Notes: generated from the sequence alone by a model not told the origin. Positions 6,666-15,890 are shown, numbered from the stretch's first letter. The stretch: 64,000 bases of DNA from Citrobacter sp. Marseille-Q6884 (GCF_945906775.1 NZ_CAMDRE010000002.1:806001-870000), one strand, 5' to 3'. Translations and numbers: made by a program.

Positions 6666-6938
6666 ATGTTTACAGAAGAGAAAACATCGTGGGAACGGGA
6701 AATGCTGATTCGCGAAGCAGTGGAGAACGCGGAGAAAGGCTTTACTGTTAATTTAAAAAATGGTGCGCGCATTGTTGTAACTCCTGACAGCCCATCAATT
6801 GATTTAATCATTTATGGTCTTGAAAAAACAATTCGCGGGAATCATGAGCGGGCGCGAATGACCTTTATTGATTTTCTTTATTACTGGCACGAAAGGTTGT
6901 TTAAACAGGTTAAAAGAAAACCTCGCCCTAACCACTAA
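6666..6938 (+). CDS. Small early phage protein, unknown function
   Basis: 90 residues from ATG 6666, placed 7 nt after the previous stop with GAGG upstream. The sequence is acidic at first (MFTEEKTSWEREMLIREAVE), then a beta pattern (FTVNLKNGARIVVTPDS) and an aromatic basic tail (FIDFLYYWHERLFKQVKRK). A longer in-frame start at 6624 lies inside the upstream gene and is less likely. No function assigned. Confidence 0.6.
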   Translation: MFTEEKTSWEREMLIREAVENAEKGFTVNLKNGARIVVTPDSPSIDLIIYGLEKTIRGNHERARMTFIDFLYYWHERLFKQVKRKPRPNH

Positions 6939-7005
6939 TTAAGCAGGCTTAAATTAACGGCATTTATTTTGCCGGGGATTCGTTTTGCCTTTTTCAGGAG
7001 GTTGC

Positions 7006-7230
7006 ATGTCGGTTAAGTCAATAAAGCTGGATGGCGAAATAAGTGATCCGGAGTTTGTAGAGATAAGCACCAACGCACGAAAACACGAGCGCGCCCACCT
7101 TTTGGGGTTGCTTCGTATTTTTGTTAGCCAGCTGAAAAAGGAAAGCGCCACACCAGAAGAGATTTATTCATCAGTCGAGCGGTGGATCGCAAGCCGCGAA
7201 TTAACCATTAACGAGGGTAACAAACAATGA
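7006..7230 (+). CDS. P2-like early protein, unknown function
   Basis: 74 residues (MSVKSIKLDGEISDPEFVEI, then KHERAHLLGLLRIFVSQLKK). A strong CAGGAGG site precedes ATG 7006. The position and helical make-up fit the small proteins between cox and A in P2-like phages (the B/orf80s region), but no specific identity is claimed. The stop overlaps the exonuclease start by ATGA. Confidence 0.65.
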   Translation: MSVKSIKLDGEISDPEFVEISTNARKHERAHLLGLLRIFVSQLKKESATPEEIYSSVERWIASRELTINEGNKQ

Positions 7231-7778
7231 ATAACTTCATGTTAGATATTCGCGCGCTGGGGAAAGCGCCAGACTCACCAATCTTTGCTGTTGAGTGCGT
7301 TTTCTTCGAGCCCTCGACAGGTCAGATTGGCCCGCAGTTCTATCGCGCCATAAATATCAGGACGGTAGGGGGCATTTATCCTGAAGCTGTTTTGCAGCTC
7401 ATGAAGGGAGACAACGCGCAGCGCGCTGAGGTTATCAGTGCAACTTGCAGCGAGATTGACGCCATACAGTCCGCCTGCCGGTTTATTAATACCACTGCAT
7501 CAAAACACGAAAAACTCTATTGCTGGTCTGCGAGCAATTCAGCTGATGTGGCTACGCTGGCTCATGCTCTCTCCCGCTATGGAATCCCAGACCAGGTTCT
7601 GCCGCCTTTCGAGATTCGGCATCTCTCTACGTTAATCCACATCGCCGGTATCACCGGATATACGCCGCACCCGCGCCGCTCGACGGCAACCTACATGCTG
7701 ACCGATGCGGTATATCGGGCTGAGCAGGTTTGCGAGGTCTGGCAGCGCCTGACTTCCCCACACCTCGAATCGTTGTGA
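7227..7778 (+). CDS. 3'-5' exonuclease-like protein (Rv2179c/DnaQ-like fold)
   Basis: 183 residues. The opening (MLDIRALGKAPDSPIFAVEC, then VFFEPSTGQIG) is typical of phage exonucleases of the Rv2179c-like group, an RNase H-fold DEDD superfamily member. The first acidic residue is D7 in MLDIRALG, and other conserved acidic positions are plausible (ATCSEIDAI, YMLTDAVYRAEQV). It likely acts on DNA or RNA during phage replication. It is ATGA-coupled to the gene before and followed by the Dam-type methylase 11 nt later. Confidence 0.75.
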   Translation: MNNFMLDIRALGKAPDSPIFAVECVFFEPSTGQIGPQFYRAINIRTVGGIYPEAVLQLMKGDNAQRAEVISATCSEIDAIQSACRFINTTASKHEKLYCWSASNSADVATLAHALSRYGIPDQVLPPFEIRHLSTLIHIAGITGYTPHPRRSTATYMLTDAVYRAEQVCEVWQRLTSPHLESL

Positions 7779-7788
7779 GGGCAAGATA

Positions 7789-8754
7789 ATGATCAGATCA
7801 CCAATCAAATGGGCGGGCGGTAAAACTCGCGTTATGCCGCAGCTGCTGGAGCACTTGCCGAAGGCCGATTGTCTGATTGAGCCATTCGTTGGCAGCGGTA
7901 CCGTATTTATGAATACGGATTACCGCCGTTATGTTCTCTGCGATAGCAATCGCGCGCTGATTAACTTCTTTCTTCAGTTGAGGGATGACACAGAGCGCCT
8001 GATCGCTGTTGCTAGGGACATGTTCAAGCACGGCAACAGTAAAAGCTGGTATTACGGCGAGCGTGACCAGTTCAATACTCTGTCATGGGATGACTCGGAA
8101 AGGGATTGTTACGCGACGTTGTGGGCGGCGTCTTTCTTGTACCTGAATCGTCATTGCTACAACGGCCTGTATCGTACGAATAAAAAGGGCGGCTTCAATG
8201 TCCCGTTTGGCAGCTTCAAGGCACCCTATTTTCCAGAAGTTGAAATGCGCATGTTTGCCGAAAAGGCGCGGGACACTCACGCAATCTTTCTTTGTAATGA
8301 CTTTCGCACCTCCATTCCATACATCGCGAAGAACAGCACTGATTCTGTAATTTACTGCGATCCGCCGTACATCCCGACCAGCAAAACAGCCAATTTCACC
8401 GCCTACGGCAAGCCGTTCACGTTAGATGACCACCGCGCGCTTGTTTCAATCCTGCTTGATGTTAATCGCCAGCACGACACGCGATCGGTGATCTCCAACA
8501 GCGATACCCCGGAAACCCGCGAGATCTATTCCGCTTTCAATCTCCACGCCCTCAGCGTTCGTCGCTCTGTTAGCGCCAAAAGTCGCGATATGGCTGGCGA
8601 AGTTATTGGCGTTCTTCGCGTGTGTGATGGTTGCGGCCGTGCTGGCGGTGGTTTCTGCCCGGATTGTGGCCCGGTAATGGGGAATGCGACTTACGACGAG
8701 ATGTTTTTAGGATTCGACCCTGCCAAAGGCTGTGAAACACAGGAGCCTTTCTGA
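7789..8754 (+). CDS. dam: D12-class DNA adenine methylase (Dam-like), phage encoded
   Basis: It methylates adenine N6, probably at GATC as in Dam. The 321-residue protein has the D12-class layout: N-terminal KWAGGKTR, SAM-binding motif (IEPFVGSGTVF), target-recognition middle, and catalytic DPPY (YCDPPYIPTSK). The C-terminus carries a CxxC-x7-CxxC zinc-ribbon-like segment (CDGCGRAGGGFCPDCG), not part of E. coli Dam. Phage Dam proteins can protect DNA from restriction or alter host regulation. It sits in the early operon upstream of gene A. A second, shorter D12 methylase lies after A. Confidence 0.9.
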   Translation: MIRSPIKWAGGKTRVMPQLLEHLPKADCLIEPFVGSGTVFMNTDYRRYVLCDSNRALINFFLQLRDDTERLIAVARDMFKHGNSKSWYYGERDQFNTLSWDDSERDCYATLWAASFLYLNRHCYNGLYRTNKKGGFNVPFGSFKAPYFPEVEMRMFAEKARDTHAIFLCNDFRTSIPYIAKNSTDSVIYCDPPYIPTSKTANFTAYGKPFTLDDHRALVSILLDVNRQHDTRSVISNSDTPETREIYSAFNLHALSVRRSVSAKSRDMAGEVIGVLRVCDGCGRAGGGFCPDCGPVMGNATYDEMFLGFDPAKGCETQEPF

Positions 8755-8960
8755 TGACCATCAAAAAGACTCATACGGGCATAGTTATTACCAAAGACGG
8801 CCCGCAGCGCAAGAAGTTGCACCAGACGGAATCCATGTGGGTAGTCGGTAAAACAGAGTGCTACCGGAAAGACACTGGCAAACGTCACTTTGCCGAACGT
8901 ACCCGCCGTCGACTGCTGCTTGATTCAATCGAAGAGATTCGGGAGGTCGCCACCCGATGA
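8754..8960 (+). CDS. Small basic phage protein, unknown function
   Basis: 68 residues, rich in Lys/Arg (MTIKKTHTGIVITKDGPQRK, then RRRLLLDSIEEIREVATR). It is translationally coupled to both neighbours: its start overlaps the methylase stop and its stop overlaps the next ATG. Unknown function; basic composition suggests nucleic-acid binding (inference). Confidence 0.65.
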   Translation: MTIKKTHTGIVITKDGPQRKKLHQTESMWVVGKTECYRKDTGKRHFAERTRRRLLLDSIEEIREVATR

Positions 8961-9130
8961 ACACAGTTGATGCAGTGATCACTCGCGTGCTCGACGTTCG
9001 CCCATACCGTCATTTCTGGATCGTTGAGGTGGAGGTGTTGAGCTGGGGCAGGTACAGCAGCACGACCATTATCCGTGATACCGAAAAAGACGCCCGGCAG
9101 GTTAAGCCCGGCGACACCGTGACGGTGTAG
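8957..9130 (+). CDS. 57-residue phage protein, unknown function
   Basis: Starts with ATGA overlap at 8957 (MNTVDAVITRVLDVRPYRHF) and ends at TAG 9130 (QVKPGDTVTV). Alternating hydrophobic residues suggest a small beta-barrel. Coupled small genes directly before A are common in P2-like phages. No function assigned. Confidence 0.6.
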   Translation: MNTVDAVITRVLDVRPYRHFWIVEVEVLSWGRYSSTTIIRDTEKDARQVKPGDTVTV

Positions 9131-9204
9131 GTGGTGCGCGATGACGGCTTATTACAACGAAGCGGCGGCGGCATTCATAAGTGCTTATATGGCGACGGTG
9201 AGTT

Positions 9205-11844
9205 ATGTCTGATCTCGCCGCGCTAGCATGGGAATGGAATACCAAACGGCAGGCCATCAACCCCCATAAAACCGAAAGTTCAGCCATTGAGTATCTGACA
9301 CCGAAAGGCGAGCGCAGAGCGCTCGCTTATGGCGATCTGGTTGATACGGTCTACCGCGCACCATTGCGCCCGCGCGAGGGCGAGGCGTGTGAGGCATTTG
9401 ATCGCAATGGCCGCGCTAACTACCTCCGCCGCCGGGTGCAGGCGCTCCCGGCGTTTATCCGTAAGCGCTTCTCGCAGCACCTTGAAAACCTCGAACGCAG
9501 CAAGCCAAAAGACGTTGTGCGCTGGCTGTTCGGTACGTTTGAGCGGCATGTTTTACGCCGTGTTGATGCGGTTAACGCGCAATACCTCCCACAAAGTACG
9601 CTCCCGGCGATCCTTCTCCCACTGCGCGATGACTTCCACCTGTTGCCATGGGCAGACAAAAAACGCCTGAAAAGACTGGCGTATAAGCTTGCGAATCTGA
9701 TGAAAAGCGAGTTTATGCGCGAGTTTGATTTTCAGTATGAGCAAACATCCGATCTCGATTTTTCGTCGATTTACGCGTATGGGGCTATAGCGAGCAAAGC
9801 GGCGACGCTCAATATCGCGATCCCCGGATGGGCGCGTTATTGCGATGAAGAGTTGGACGCCGACGAGGCCCTGCGTGCCGCTGGCAGACTTCATTCCGAA
9901 AAATGGTGGCTTAACAAAATCCGCCGCATCCATGACTGCTGGCGCGAACATCTAATGATCGCGACCGGCTACGTCAGCAAAGTGGCTTCACCATATTGCT
10001 CTGATCCCTGCTTCAGAGAATGGGTGGCGCAGAAAAAAGCGAACTTCGAATTCCTTCAGGCGATGGAGCTGGAAGACCAGGACACCGGCGAGCGCAGCTC
10101 ATTACTGGATAAGGTGATGGGTAGCGTTTCCAACCCGAAGATAGCGCGGCATGAGCTGATGGTGCGCATGCGCGGGTTTGAGGATATGGCGAATGAAATG
10201 GGGCTGGTTGGCATGTTCTACACGGTGACAGCGCCGTCGCGTTACCACTCAACGCATGTCCAGTCAGGCAGACGAAACGATAAGTACCAGCACGCCAGTC
10301 CGCGTCAGACGCAAAAATACCTTTGCAAAGTCTGGGCGCGCGTCAGAGCCAAATGGAGTCGCGAAGGTATTCGCACGTTTGGTTTTCGTGTTGCAGAGCC
10401 TCACCACGATGGAACCCCTCACTGGCATCTGTTGCTCTTCCTCCGTCCTGAGGAAGTAGAGAATGCAACAGCCATTTTCCGCAAACACGCCATGAAAGAG
10501 GACGGTAACGAGAAAGGTGCTTCAGAGCACCGTTTTACCGTTACGCCGATGGACGAGCAATTTGGGTCTGCAACAGGCTATATCGCGAAATACATCTCGA
10601 AAAACATCGATGGCTACGGCATGGATGGTGAAGTGGATCTTGAGTCAGGCCAGCCGGTCAGGGAGATGGCAAAGCGTGTACGCGCCTGGGCTTCACGCTG
10701 GAACATCCGCCAGTTTCAGCAGATTGGCGGCGCGCCGGTGACCACCTGGCGGGAGCTGCGCCGGTTAGGTGACCGTGAGTTGGTATTGCATCCGGAGCTG
10801 GAAGCGGCACGCGCCGCAGCCGATGCACCAGACTGGCCGGGATATACCAACGCTCAGGGCGGGCCATTTGTCGCGCGCGATTGCCTGCGCGTTCGGCTTA
10901 ACTATGAATTCACCGAAAACGGCAATGATTATGGTGACACGGTCGCCAAAATTACTGGTGTTTATTGCCCTTATACGGGCAGCGAATCCGTCATTTTCAC
11001 CCGCACCACCGATTACAAGATTGTGCCGAAGCGTAAGCCGTCGCCGGTCGAGATTTTGACCTTAGAAGGCCGCGCAGCGGCCCCTCGGAGTTCTGTCAAT
11101 AACTGTACGGGGCGCTCCGGAACGGACGAAAAACCACCGTTAAAAGTGGCGGTGCCAGCTGGTACCACACCGTCAAAACCGACGATGCATGCCGGTATTG
11201 ATCACCCGGACAGTCAGATGACAGAACTTCCGCTGAATATCGAAGATTTGCGCCGATATTCACGCCAGCAACGGCAGGAAATCACCAGCAGACTGAAAAA
11301 CTTTGGCCGCGAAAGCTCAGATCAAGCCTTCGAGCGTACCGCGCGCGGTCTGCGCACGTCTGTTGATGATGAAACTGCGTTGACGTGGGGGCCAAAAGTG
11401 GCCGCAGCGAAAGATATGAGCCTGACACCAGAAGAGGCAGAACAGCGTTGGCGACAACAGCTGCGGACCGAAGCGGAGCTGCGTGCGGATAACTATGCCG
11501 CCGCAGTTGCGGAATACCAGAAGAAAAAAGCCGAAGCGGCGCTGCGGCAGGTACAGAAAAGAGAGGCTGCGAAACAAGGCGGGGTCAGCCAGGAAACCAT
11601 CGCCAGCATCGGCGCGCAGCTGCGTAGTTGCAGGATTTTCGTCAGCGATGATGTTGTGAGGTCGATTGCTGGCGGTGCCCGCGTTCGCCACGGCGGCGGA
11701 CTGCTCGCCATGAATAATGGCCGGTTGCAGGAAGTGAAGGCATGGCGTGCCGGTGAGAAAGATAAACTGACGTCTGAATACGTGGCGGTGTGTGACCTGG
11801 TCACGCGCTGGAAGAAGGCGGCTAAACGAAAAAGACAGGATTGA
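9205..11844 (+). CDS. A: Phage replication initiator gpA (HUH endonuclease)
   Basis: P2 gpA nicks the phage origin, which in P2 lies inside the A gene itself, and starts rolling-circle replication. The 879-residue protein has the HUH motif (H406-W-H in TPHWHLLLF) and the double-tyrosine motif Y459-x3-Y463 (YIAKYISKN), matching Tyr450/Tyr454 of P2 A in spacing. P2 A is about 761 residues, so this one is longer, mainly in the C-terminal half (variable region, then a coiled-coil-prone Lys/Glu/Ala stretch near 760-800). Start 9205 has a GGTGAG site. The origin could not be pinpointed. Confidence 0.93.
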   Translation: MSDLAALAWEWNTKRQAINPHKTESSAIEYLTPKGERRALAYGDLVDTVYRAPLRPREGEACEAFDRNGRANYLRRRVQALPAFIRKRFSQHLENLERSKPKDVVRWLFGTFERHVLRRVDAVNAQYLPQSTLPAILLPLRDDFHLLPWADKKRLKRLAYKLANLMKSEFMREFDFQYEQTSDLDFSSIYAYGAIASKAATLNIAIPGWARYCDEELDADEALRAAGRLHSEKWWLNKIRRIHDCWREHLMIATGYVSKVASPYCSDPCFREWVAQKKANFEFLQAMELEDQDTGERSSLLDKVMGSVSNPKIARHELMVRMRGFEDMANEMGLVGMFYTVTAPSRYHSTHVQSGRRNDKYQHASPRQTQKYLCKVWARVRAKWSREGIRTFGFRVAEPHHDGTPHWHLLLFLRPEEVENATAIFRKHAMKEDGNEKGASEHRFTVTPMDEQFGSATGYIAKYISKNIDGYGMDGEVDLESGQPVREMAKRVRAWASRWNIRQFQQIGGAPVTTWRELRRLGDRELVLHPELEAARAAADAPDWPGYTNAQGGPFVARDCLRVRLNYEFTENGNDYGDTVAKITGVYCPYTGSESVIFTRTTDYKIVPKRKPSPVEILTLEGRAAAPRSSVNNCTGRSGTDEKPPLKVAVPAGTTPSKPTMHAGIDHPDSQMTELPLNIEDLRRYSRQQRQEITSRLKNFGRESSDQAFERTARGLRTSVDDETALTWGPKVAAAKDMSLTPEEAEQRWRQQLRTEAELRADNYAAAVAEYQKKKAEAALRQVQKREAAKQGGVSQETIASIGAQLRSCRIFVSDDVVRSIAGGARVRHGGGLLAMNNGRLQEVKAWRAGEKDKLTSEYVAVCDLVTRWKKAAKRKRQD

Positions 11845-11956
11845 AGCAGTGAGTGAGATGGTCAGCCATGGTCGCTTTTGACGGTTCTGGCCATTCTATC
11901 GAGCAACGTCATTTTAGGCGGTGCTGCAGGTTGGTTTTTTTGGGAACGAGAAAGTT

Positions 11957-12655
11957 ATGAGCTATCTGGGAAGCAAAGCGGCGAGCGGTGTTTATCAAAA
12001 AATTATTGCCGAGATGCCACCGCATGACACGTACATCGAAACTCACTTGGGCGGTGGCGCTGTCATGCTACGTAAGCCACCGGCGAAAGTCAGTTGGGGG
12101 ATTGATATTGATCCGCTGACCATTGAGGCATTTAACCAGAGTAATCATGAATTTCTGGATGCTCTGGGCGATAGTCTGTTTATTGACGTCGGCGACGCGG
12201 TGACGTTTTTGGAGCGCTTTGATTATTCTTATGCTGGCCGGGTGCTGATCTACGCTGATCCGCCTTATCTGCATGAAACGCGAAGCAGCTCTGCGCGCTA
12301 TCGGTGCGAGTATTCTGTTAAAAACCATGAACGATTGCTGACGCGTTTACGCGATCTCCCGGATAACGTCAGCGTAATTTTATCGGGCTATCCGTCAGGA
12401 TTTTATGACCGCATGTTACATGACTGGCGCGCCCGAGAGTTTCAGGCAATGACGCGCGGCGGGGTGAGGACAGAGAAGATCTGGATGAACTACCAAGAGG
12501 GGCGCGCTTATTCGCATACTTTTGCAGGTAAAAATTACAATGATCGCTATCGAATCAAGCGAAAGGCGCAGCGCTGGAAGGAAAAATTTGCAGTGTTACC
12601 GCCTGCTGAGCGCCTGGCGATTATGGTGGCGCTCGGCGAGGTTGATCAGGTGTAA
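11957..12655 (+). CDS. Second D12-class adenine methyltransferase
   Basis: 232 residues from ATG 11957 (MSYLGSKAASGVYQKI). The SAM-binding motif is degenerate (IETHLGGGAVMLRK), and the catalytic motif is DPPY (YADPPYLHETR). Shorter than Dam, it resembles phage-borne D12 methylases of unknown specificity. It lies between gene A and the cos/Q end, where P2 carries tin and old, so it may be a moron-type anti-restriction or host-modification gene (inference). No cognate nuclease is adjacent. Confidence 0.85.
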   Translation: MSYLGSKAASGVYQKIIAEMPPHDTYIETHLGGGAVMLRKPPAKVSWGIDIDPLTIEAFNQSNHEFLDALGDSLFIDVGDAVTFLERFDYSYAGRVLIYADPPYLHETRSSSARYRCEYSVKNHERLLTRLRDLPDNVSVILSGYPSGFYDRMLHDWRAREFQAMTRGGVRTEKIWMNYQEGRAYSHTFAGKNYNDRYRIKRKAQRWKEKFAVLPPAERLAIMVALGEVDQV

Positions 12656-12683
12656 AAATGGGGGCCGCGCGGATGCAAAAAGA

Positions 12684-12772
12684 TGCACAAATTTGCACAA
12701 TTTTTGAAACAACGTTTTTTCCATGCCGCCCCAGCACTGGCGGGGCTTGGGCGGACTGCACAAAGTGCACAA
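12684..12772. repeat. Two phased pairs of TGCACAA heptamers beside cos
   Basis: TGCACAA occurs at 12684 and 12694 (10 bp apart) and at 12757 and 12766 (9 bp apart), all in the same orientation and 20-110 bp to the left of cosN. Helical phasing suggests a protein-binding array, possibly terminase small subunit or an early regulator. Confidence 0.5.
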
Positions 12773-12794
12773 AAAGAGGTTGGTTTAGCGCGCA

Positions 12795-12813
12795 GGCGAG
12801 GCGGGGGAGCAAG
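12795..12813. other. cos: Phage cohesive-end site (cosN)
   Basis: GGCGAGGCGGGGGAGCAAG closely matches the 19-nt P2/P4 cohesive end (which reads GGCGAGGCGGGGAAAGCAC from memory). GCGCGC tracts flank it on both sides. The position between the A-side genes and Q is where P2 cos lies. Terminase (gpP/gpM) would cut here. Confidence 0.8.
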
Positions 12814-13047
12814 CGCGCGCAAAGGGGGTCAGGCAGGGGGTCATATCATCCGCCATTCGCCGCCTGTCGGGCGCTCATGTTGATGGTTGAGCGAAGCGGC
12901 AGCGCGAGAGAAGTCGCGCCAGAAGCCCGCTGGCTGCGTCTGGTAGGGGGTGTGGTTTATTTGTGTTTCGCGAGTGGCCGATATGGCCGGAAATGATGGT
13001 GCTGCGGGTGGTACCGCACCGCCAGAAATGACGATGCGGCCAGGAGA

Positions 13048-14100
13048 TCACTTCGTGGGTTCAAGCAATGCGTAAGGGTTGAAGCGAATCACCTCCTCAC
13101 CCAGCCAGTCGTTAACATGCTTCATGGCCTCCATGCAGGGTGTCAGCTCGTTGACGGCGAACACGCGAGCCGCTTTCTCAATATCACCGAATGAACCGTT
13201 CCCTTCCGGAATGGCTCCCATCAGTTGCGGCGGCACCCGGTGCGCTGCCAGCATGTCATCGCGGGTGGAAGACTTCACCCCCACAAACTCATCCTTAGCC
13301 GATATCTGGCTGAATGGCAGTATTTGCACGGAGTCTTTGCCGCCGTTAGGTGCGTGCAGAAGGATGTTCTTAAACGCCCCGCCGCGCCGGGTATCCGTCA
13401 GCGTCTTTTTGAGCTTATCAAGGCTCTCCTGGTCGGCCATCGCGCTGTTAACGTAGACGATGCAGCCAGCGTGCGAGCCGTTGTCGTAGTAGAGCTTTCT
13501 GAACTTGTCAGCAGAATGGGCCAGGTTTGCAGACAGCAGGCCAGCGAAATACTCAGGCATGCCGTATATTTCCTGGTGAATATCCGGGCTGAGAACGTGA
13601 CATACCGAACCCGTTGAAAACATGTGATCCTGTAGCCCGGCCTGAATAAACCAGTAAGTGTCCAGGTCAGAACCACGGCGTGTGTATTTCGCCAGCGAGT
13701 GACGAAAGCCAAAGGAACCACCAAGCCGGTTTTTTCGCATCTCAAGATAGCCATTCCCGAAGACAAACCAGTCCAGTGCGAAGGCGGAGAACACCTGGCG
13801 GGAAAGAAGTTTGTGCGGGATAAAGCATCCGGCAAGGACATTGCGCTTGAAATAAAGCGCCGACTGGTGCCAGCTCGCATAGCCAAACTGACGGGCGAGG
13901 CCATACCAGTCAATAGGGGTTTCGTAGTATCGCCCGTTGTCTGCGCAATACATGTTATCAAGCAGGTCGCTGGCACCACTCACCGGCCATGGGCCGTCGA
14001 AGGTGAATGAGTTCATCTCCGGTGACGCTTTCAGTGAGGCGGCGAGATCTGCCTGCTCCCTGGCATACTTCCTGCCGCGTGTGGGTCTTTGTTTGCTCAA
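13048..14100 (-). CDS. Q: Portal protein gpQ
   Basis: It forms the dodecameric portal at the capsid vertex through which DNA is packaged. The 350-residue length matches P2 Q (about 344). Typical portal sequence includes ASDLLDNMYCADNGRYYETP, a long helical core, and HRVPPQLMGAIPEG near the C-terminus. It is on the reverse strand downstream of P, with both transcribed from the promoter near 15890, as in P2. Confidence 0.93.
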   Translation of the reverse strand: MSKQRPTRGRKYAREQADLAASLKASPEMNSFTFDGPWPVSGASDLLDNMYCADNGRYYETPIDWYGLARQFGYASWHQSALYFKRNVLAGCFIPHKLLSRQVFSAFALDWFVFGNGYLEMRKNRLGGSFGFRHSLAKYTRRGSDLDTYWFIQAGLQDHMFSTGSVCHVLSPDIHQEIYGMPEYFAGLLSANLAHSADKFRKLYYDNGSHAGCIVYVNSAMADQESLDKLKKTLTDTRRGGAFKNILLHAPNGGKDSVQILPFSQISAKDEFVGVKSSTRDDMLAAHRVPPQLMGAIPEGNGSFGDIEKAARVFAVNELTPCMEAMKHVNDWLGEEVIRFNPYALLEPTK

Positions 14101-14102
14101 GG

Positions 14103-15824
14103 TTAATACTCCGTAACTGTCATACTGCTGCCGCCTTCTTGTCCCAGCGGTTCGTTAATGGTGGCAAGCATCGTCGCCCATGCGAGATCGCCATGACTGA
14201 CGCCGCGAGAGCGGTCCGTGTCGTAAGTGACAACGCCTCCAGGGGTAACGATCTTGCGGACAGAGTTGAATGCACCAACCAGGTCAAGCTCACCACGATC
14301 AAACTCCCAGCGCCCGCCACGAATCAGCTGTTGCATCTTCAGCACGAGCATTCGCTTGCTGGACGGTGAGAACTGGTAACAAACCGCTGCCGGGAAATGC
14401 TTTTTAACCAGCTGATAAACCGCTTCACCAATACCGGTGCCATCGATCCCAATGTGCTGCACGTTGTACCGGGTGAGCATGCCGATAATTAGATTGGCCT
14501 GCTCTTCGAACTCCATCCCTCGTATGCGTAGTGTCTCAATCGTGCGGAACTTGCCGCCGGGCACCATCGGCACAGCGTTAACGGATATGGCTCCACTGTC
14601 CCCCTTGCCGCTGGCGCCGTTCGGGTCATAGCCAATCCAGACGGGACGATCAGCCATGGGGCGGGCCGCATATGGCCGCCAGTCGGGCCAGTCGTCATAA
14701 CCATCAGCGCCGCATGCCAGTAGCCTGTTATAGTCAAAGGCGCTTTCACCGCTTTTGATGAACTGGCATCCGTACAGGTTGTCGTATTCCTCCGGGCTGT
14801 TCTCTTCCCGGATTTCGTCGATATCAGTCAGATCCCATCCATGGTCGATAGCATCCTGCAACGTGACAATCTGCCTCCAGATCTTGTCCGGGCACATCAG
14901 GCCGCTGTTAAGCGTTTTCCAGGATGTATCAAATTCAATGCGCTTGCCATGGCTGCGACCTTTGTTAAATGCTTCACCTGTCCAGAATGGATAAGCCTCA
15001 TGGCTTTCTGCTGAAGGGGTGGAGAAATAGGTACGCGTTAGACCTTTTAGCGTTGCCATGGCGCCCGCGACTTTTTTCAGGTTGGCAAACTGGCCTACCC
15101 AAAAGAATTCGTCGAAATACAGGTTGCCCGTGTATGACTGAGCGGTAGCCGCTGACGTGCCAAGAAAATGCAGCTCGGCGCCGTTGAACAGCTGGATCAT
15201 GTCGCCGCCCTTGAGCTCCACGTCAACTTCTTCGGCGGCCGAGCGAATGAAACTACGAAACTGGTACGCCTGGCGGCGGCTTGCCGATAAAAAGATTTGG
15301 TTGCGCTGATGCTTATATTTCACATCCTCAGACAGGGCGCGCACGAGAGCTTCACGTGCGAAATACCACGTCGCGCCAACCTGACGGCTTTTCAGGATCA
15401 TGCGATTGCGCCAGTGGTGATTGTCATACCACCCTTTCTGGTGCCAGTGCAGAGAGCCGAGAATGTTCTCCCGCAGCGCGGCAATCTGCGACTCTGAGAA
15501 ATAGTTTTGCTTTTTGCGGATCTTTTTCTTCGGCTGGGTGGCTGCTGTGCCGTTATCCAGCTTTTTTAGCTGCCGGGTGAGCAGGTCAATCTCTTTGAAA
15601 TCACCGCCGGTCTTTTTTTCTTTGCCAGTGAGCTGAATTAGCCTGGCATCAATGGATGTTGTCACGCGCTGGATCGGCGGTGTGGTGTCCCATTCATCTC
15701 GCTTTTTCCATGAGTAAACCGTGTTCTGGTTGATCCCCATCAGGCGTGCGATCTCTGCTGGCGGGTAGCCCTGCCAGTAAAGCTGTCGTGCACGCTGCAT
15801 GATGAATGCTTCTTCAATCGCCAT
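14103..15824 (-). CDS. P: Terminase large (ATPase/nuclease) subunit gpP
   Basis: The packaging motor and cos cleavage enzyme. The 573-residue protein has an N-terminal helix-turn-helix (PPAEIARLMGINQNTVYSWK), an ATPase domain with Walker A-like KSRQVGATW and Walker B-like NLYFDEFFW, and a C-terminal RNase H-fold nuclease (GIDGTGIGEAVYQLV, later DTDRSRGVSHGDLAWA). It starts divergently from gene O with the Ogr site between, and Q follows 2 nt after its stop. Confidence 0.94.
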   Translation of the reverse strand: MAIEEAFIMQRARQLYWQGYPPAEIARLMGINQNTVYSWKKRDEWDTTPPIQRVTTSIDARLIQLTGKEKKTGGDFKEIDLLTRQLKKLDNGTAATQPKKKIRKKQNYFSESQIAALRENILGSLHWHQKGWYDNHHWRNRMILKSRQVGATWYFAREALVRALSEDVKYKHQRNQIFLSASRRQAYQFRSFIRSAAEEVDVELKGGDMIQLFNGAELHFLGTSAATAQSYTGNLYFDEFFWVGQFANLKKVAGAMATLKGLTRTYFSTPSAESHEAYPFWTGEAFNKGRSHGKRIEFDTSWKTLNSGLMCPDKIWRQIVTLQDAIDHGWDLTDIDEIREENSPEEYDNLYGCQFIKSGESAFDYNRLLACGADGYDDWPDWRPYAARPMADRPVWIGYDPNGASGKGDSGAISVNAVPMVPGGKFRTIETLRIRGMEFEEQANLIIGMLTRYNVQHIGIDGTGIGEAVYQLVKKHFPAAVCYQFSPSSKRMLVLKMQQLIRGGRWEFDRGELDLVGAFNSVRKIVTPGGVVTYDTDRSRGVSHGDLAWATMLATINEPLGQEGGSSMTVTEY

Positions 15825-15890
15825 TAATCCTCCTCGCTTCCTGCCGGGGAGATTAACCCGCGCGCGCGTACCCTTGCGCTCGCTTTAGGT

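Larger units (their letters stand above)
12656..13047. other. Non-coding cos region between methylase and portal gene
   Basis: No convincing gene is seen. The stretch holds four TGCACAA heptamers, the cosN match, and near the Q end two related segments (GCCGGAAATGA at about 12987 and GCCAGAAATGA at 13021). One 112-codon frame crosses it but has unnatural composition. Confidence 0.6.

Noticed and set aside
9141..9212. 23-codon frame ending inside the start of gene A
   Set aside because: Too short to judge; may only be a leader that couples translation to A.
11878..12020. Hydrophobic frame starting TTG (LTVLAILSSNVILGG) before the second methylase
   Set aside because: No ATG/GTG start, an upstream in-frame stop, and heavy overlap with the methylase; suggestive of a membrane peptide but not supported.
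12658..12996. 112-codon open frame between the second methylase and the portal gene
   Set aside because: It crosses the cos site and the TGCACAA array, has Arg/Gly/Ser-rich unnatural composition, and no good ribosome site.
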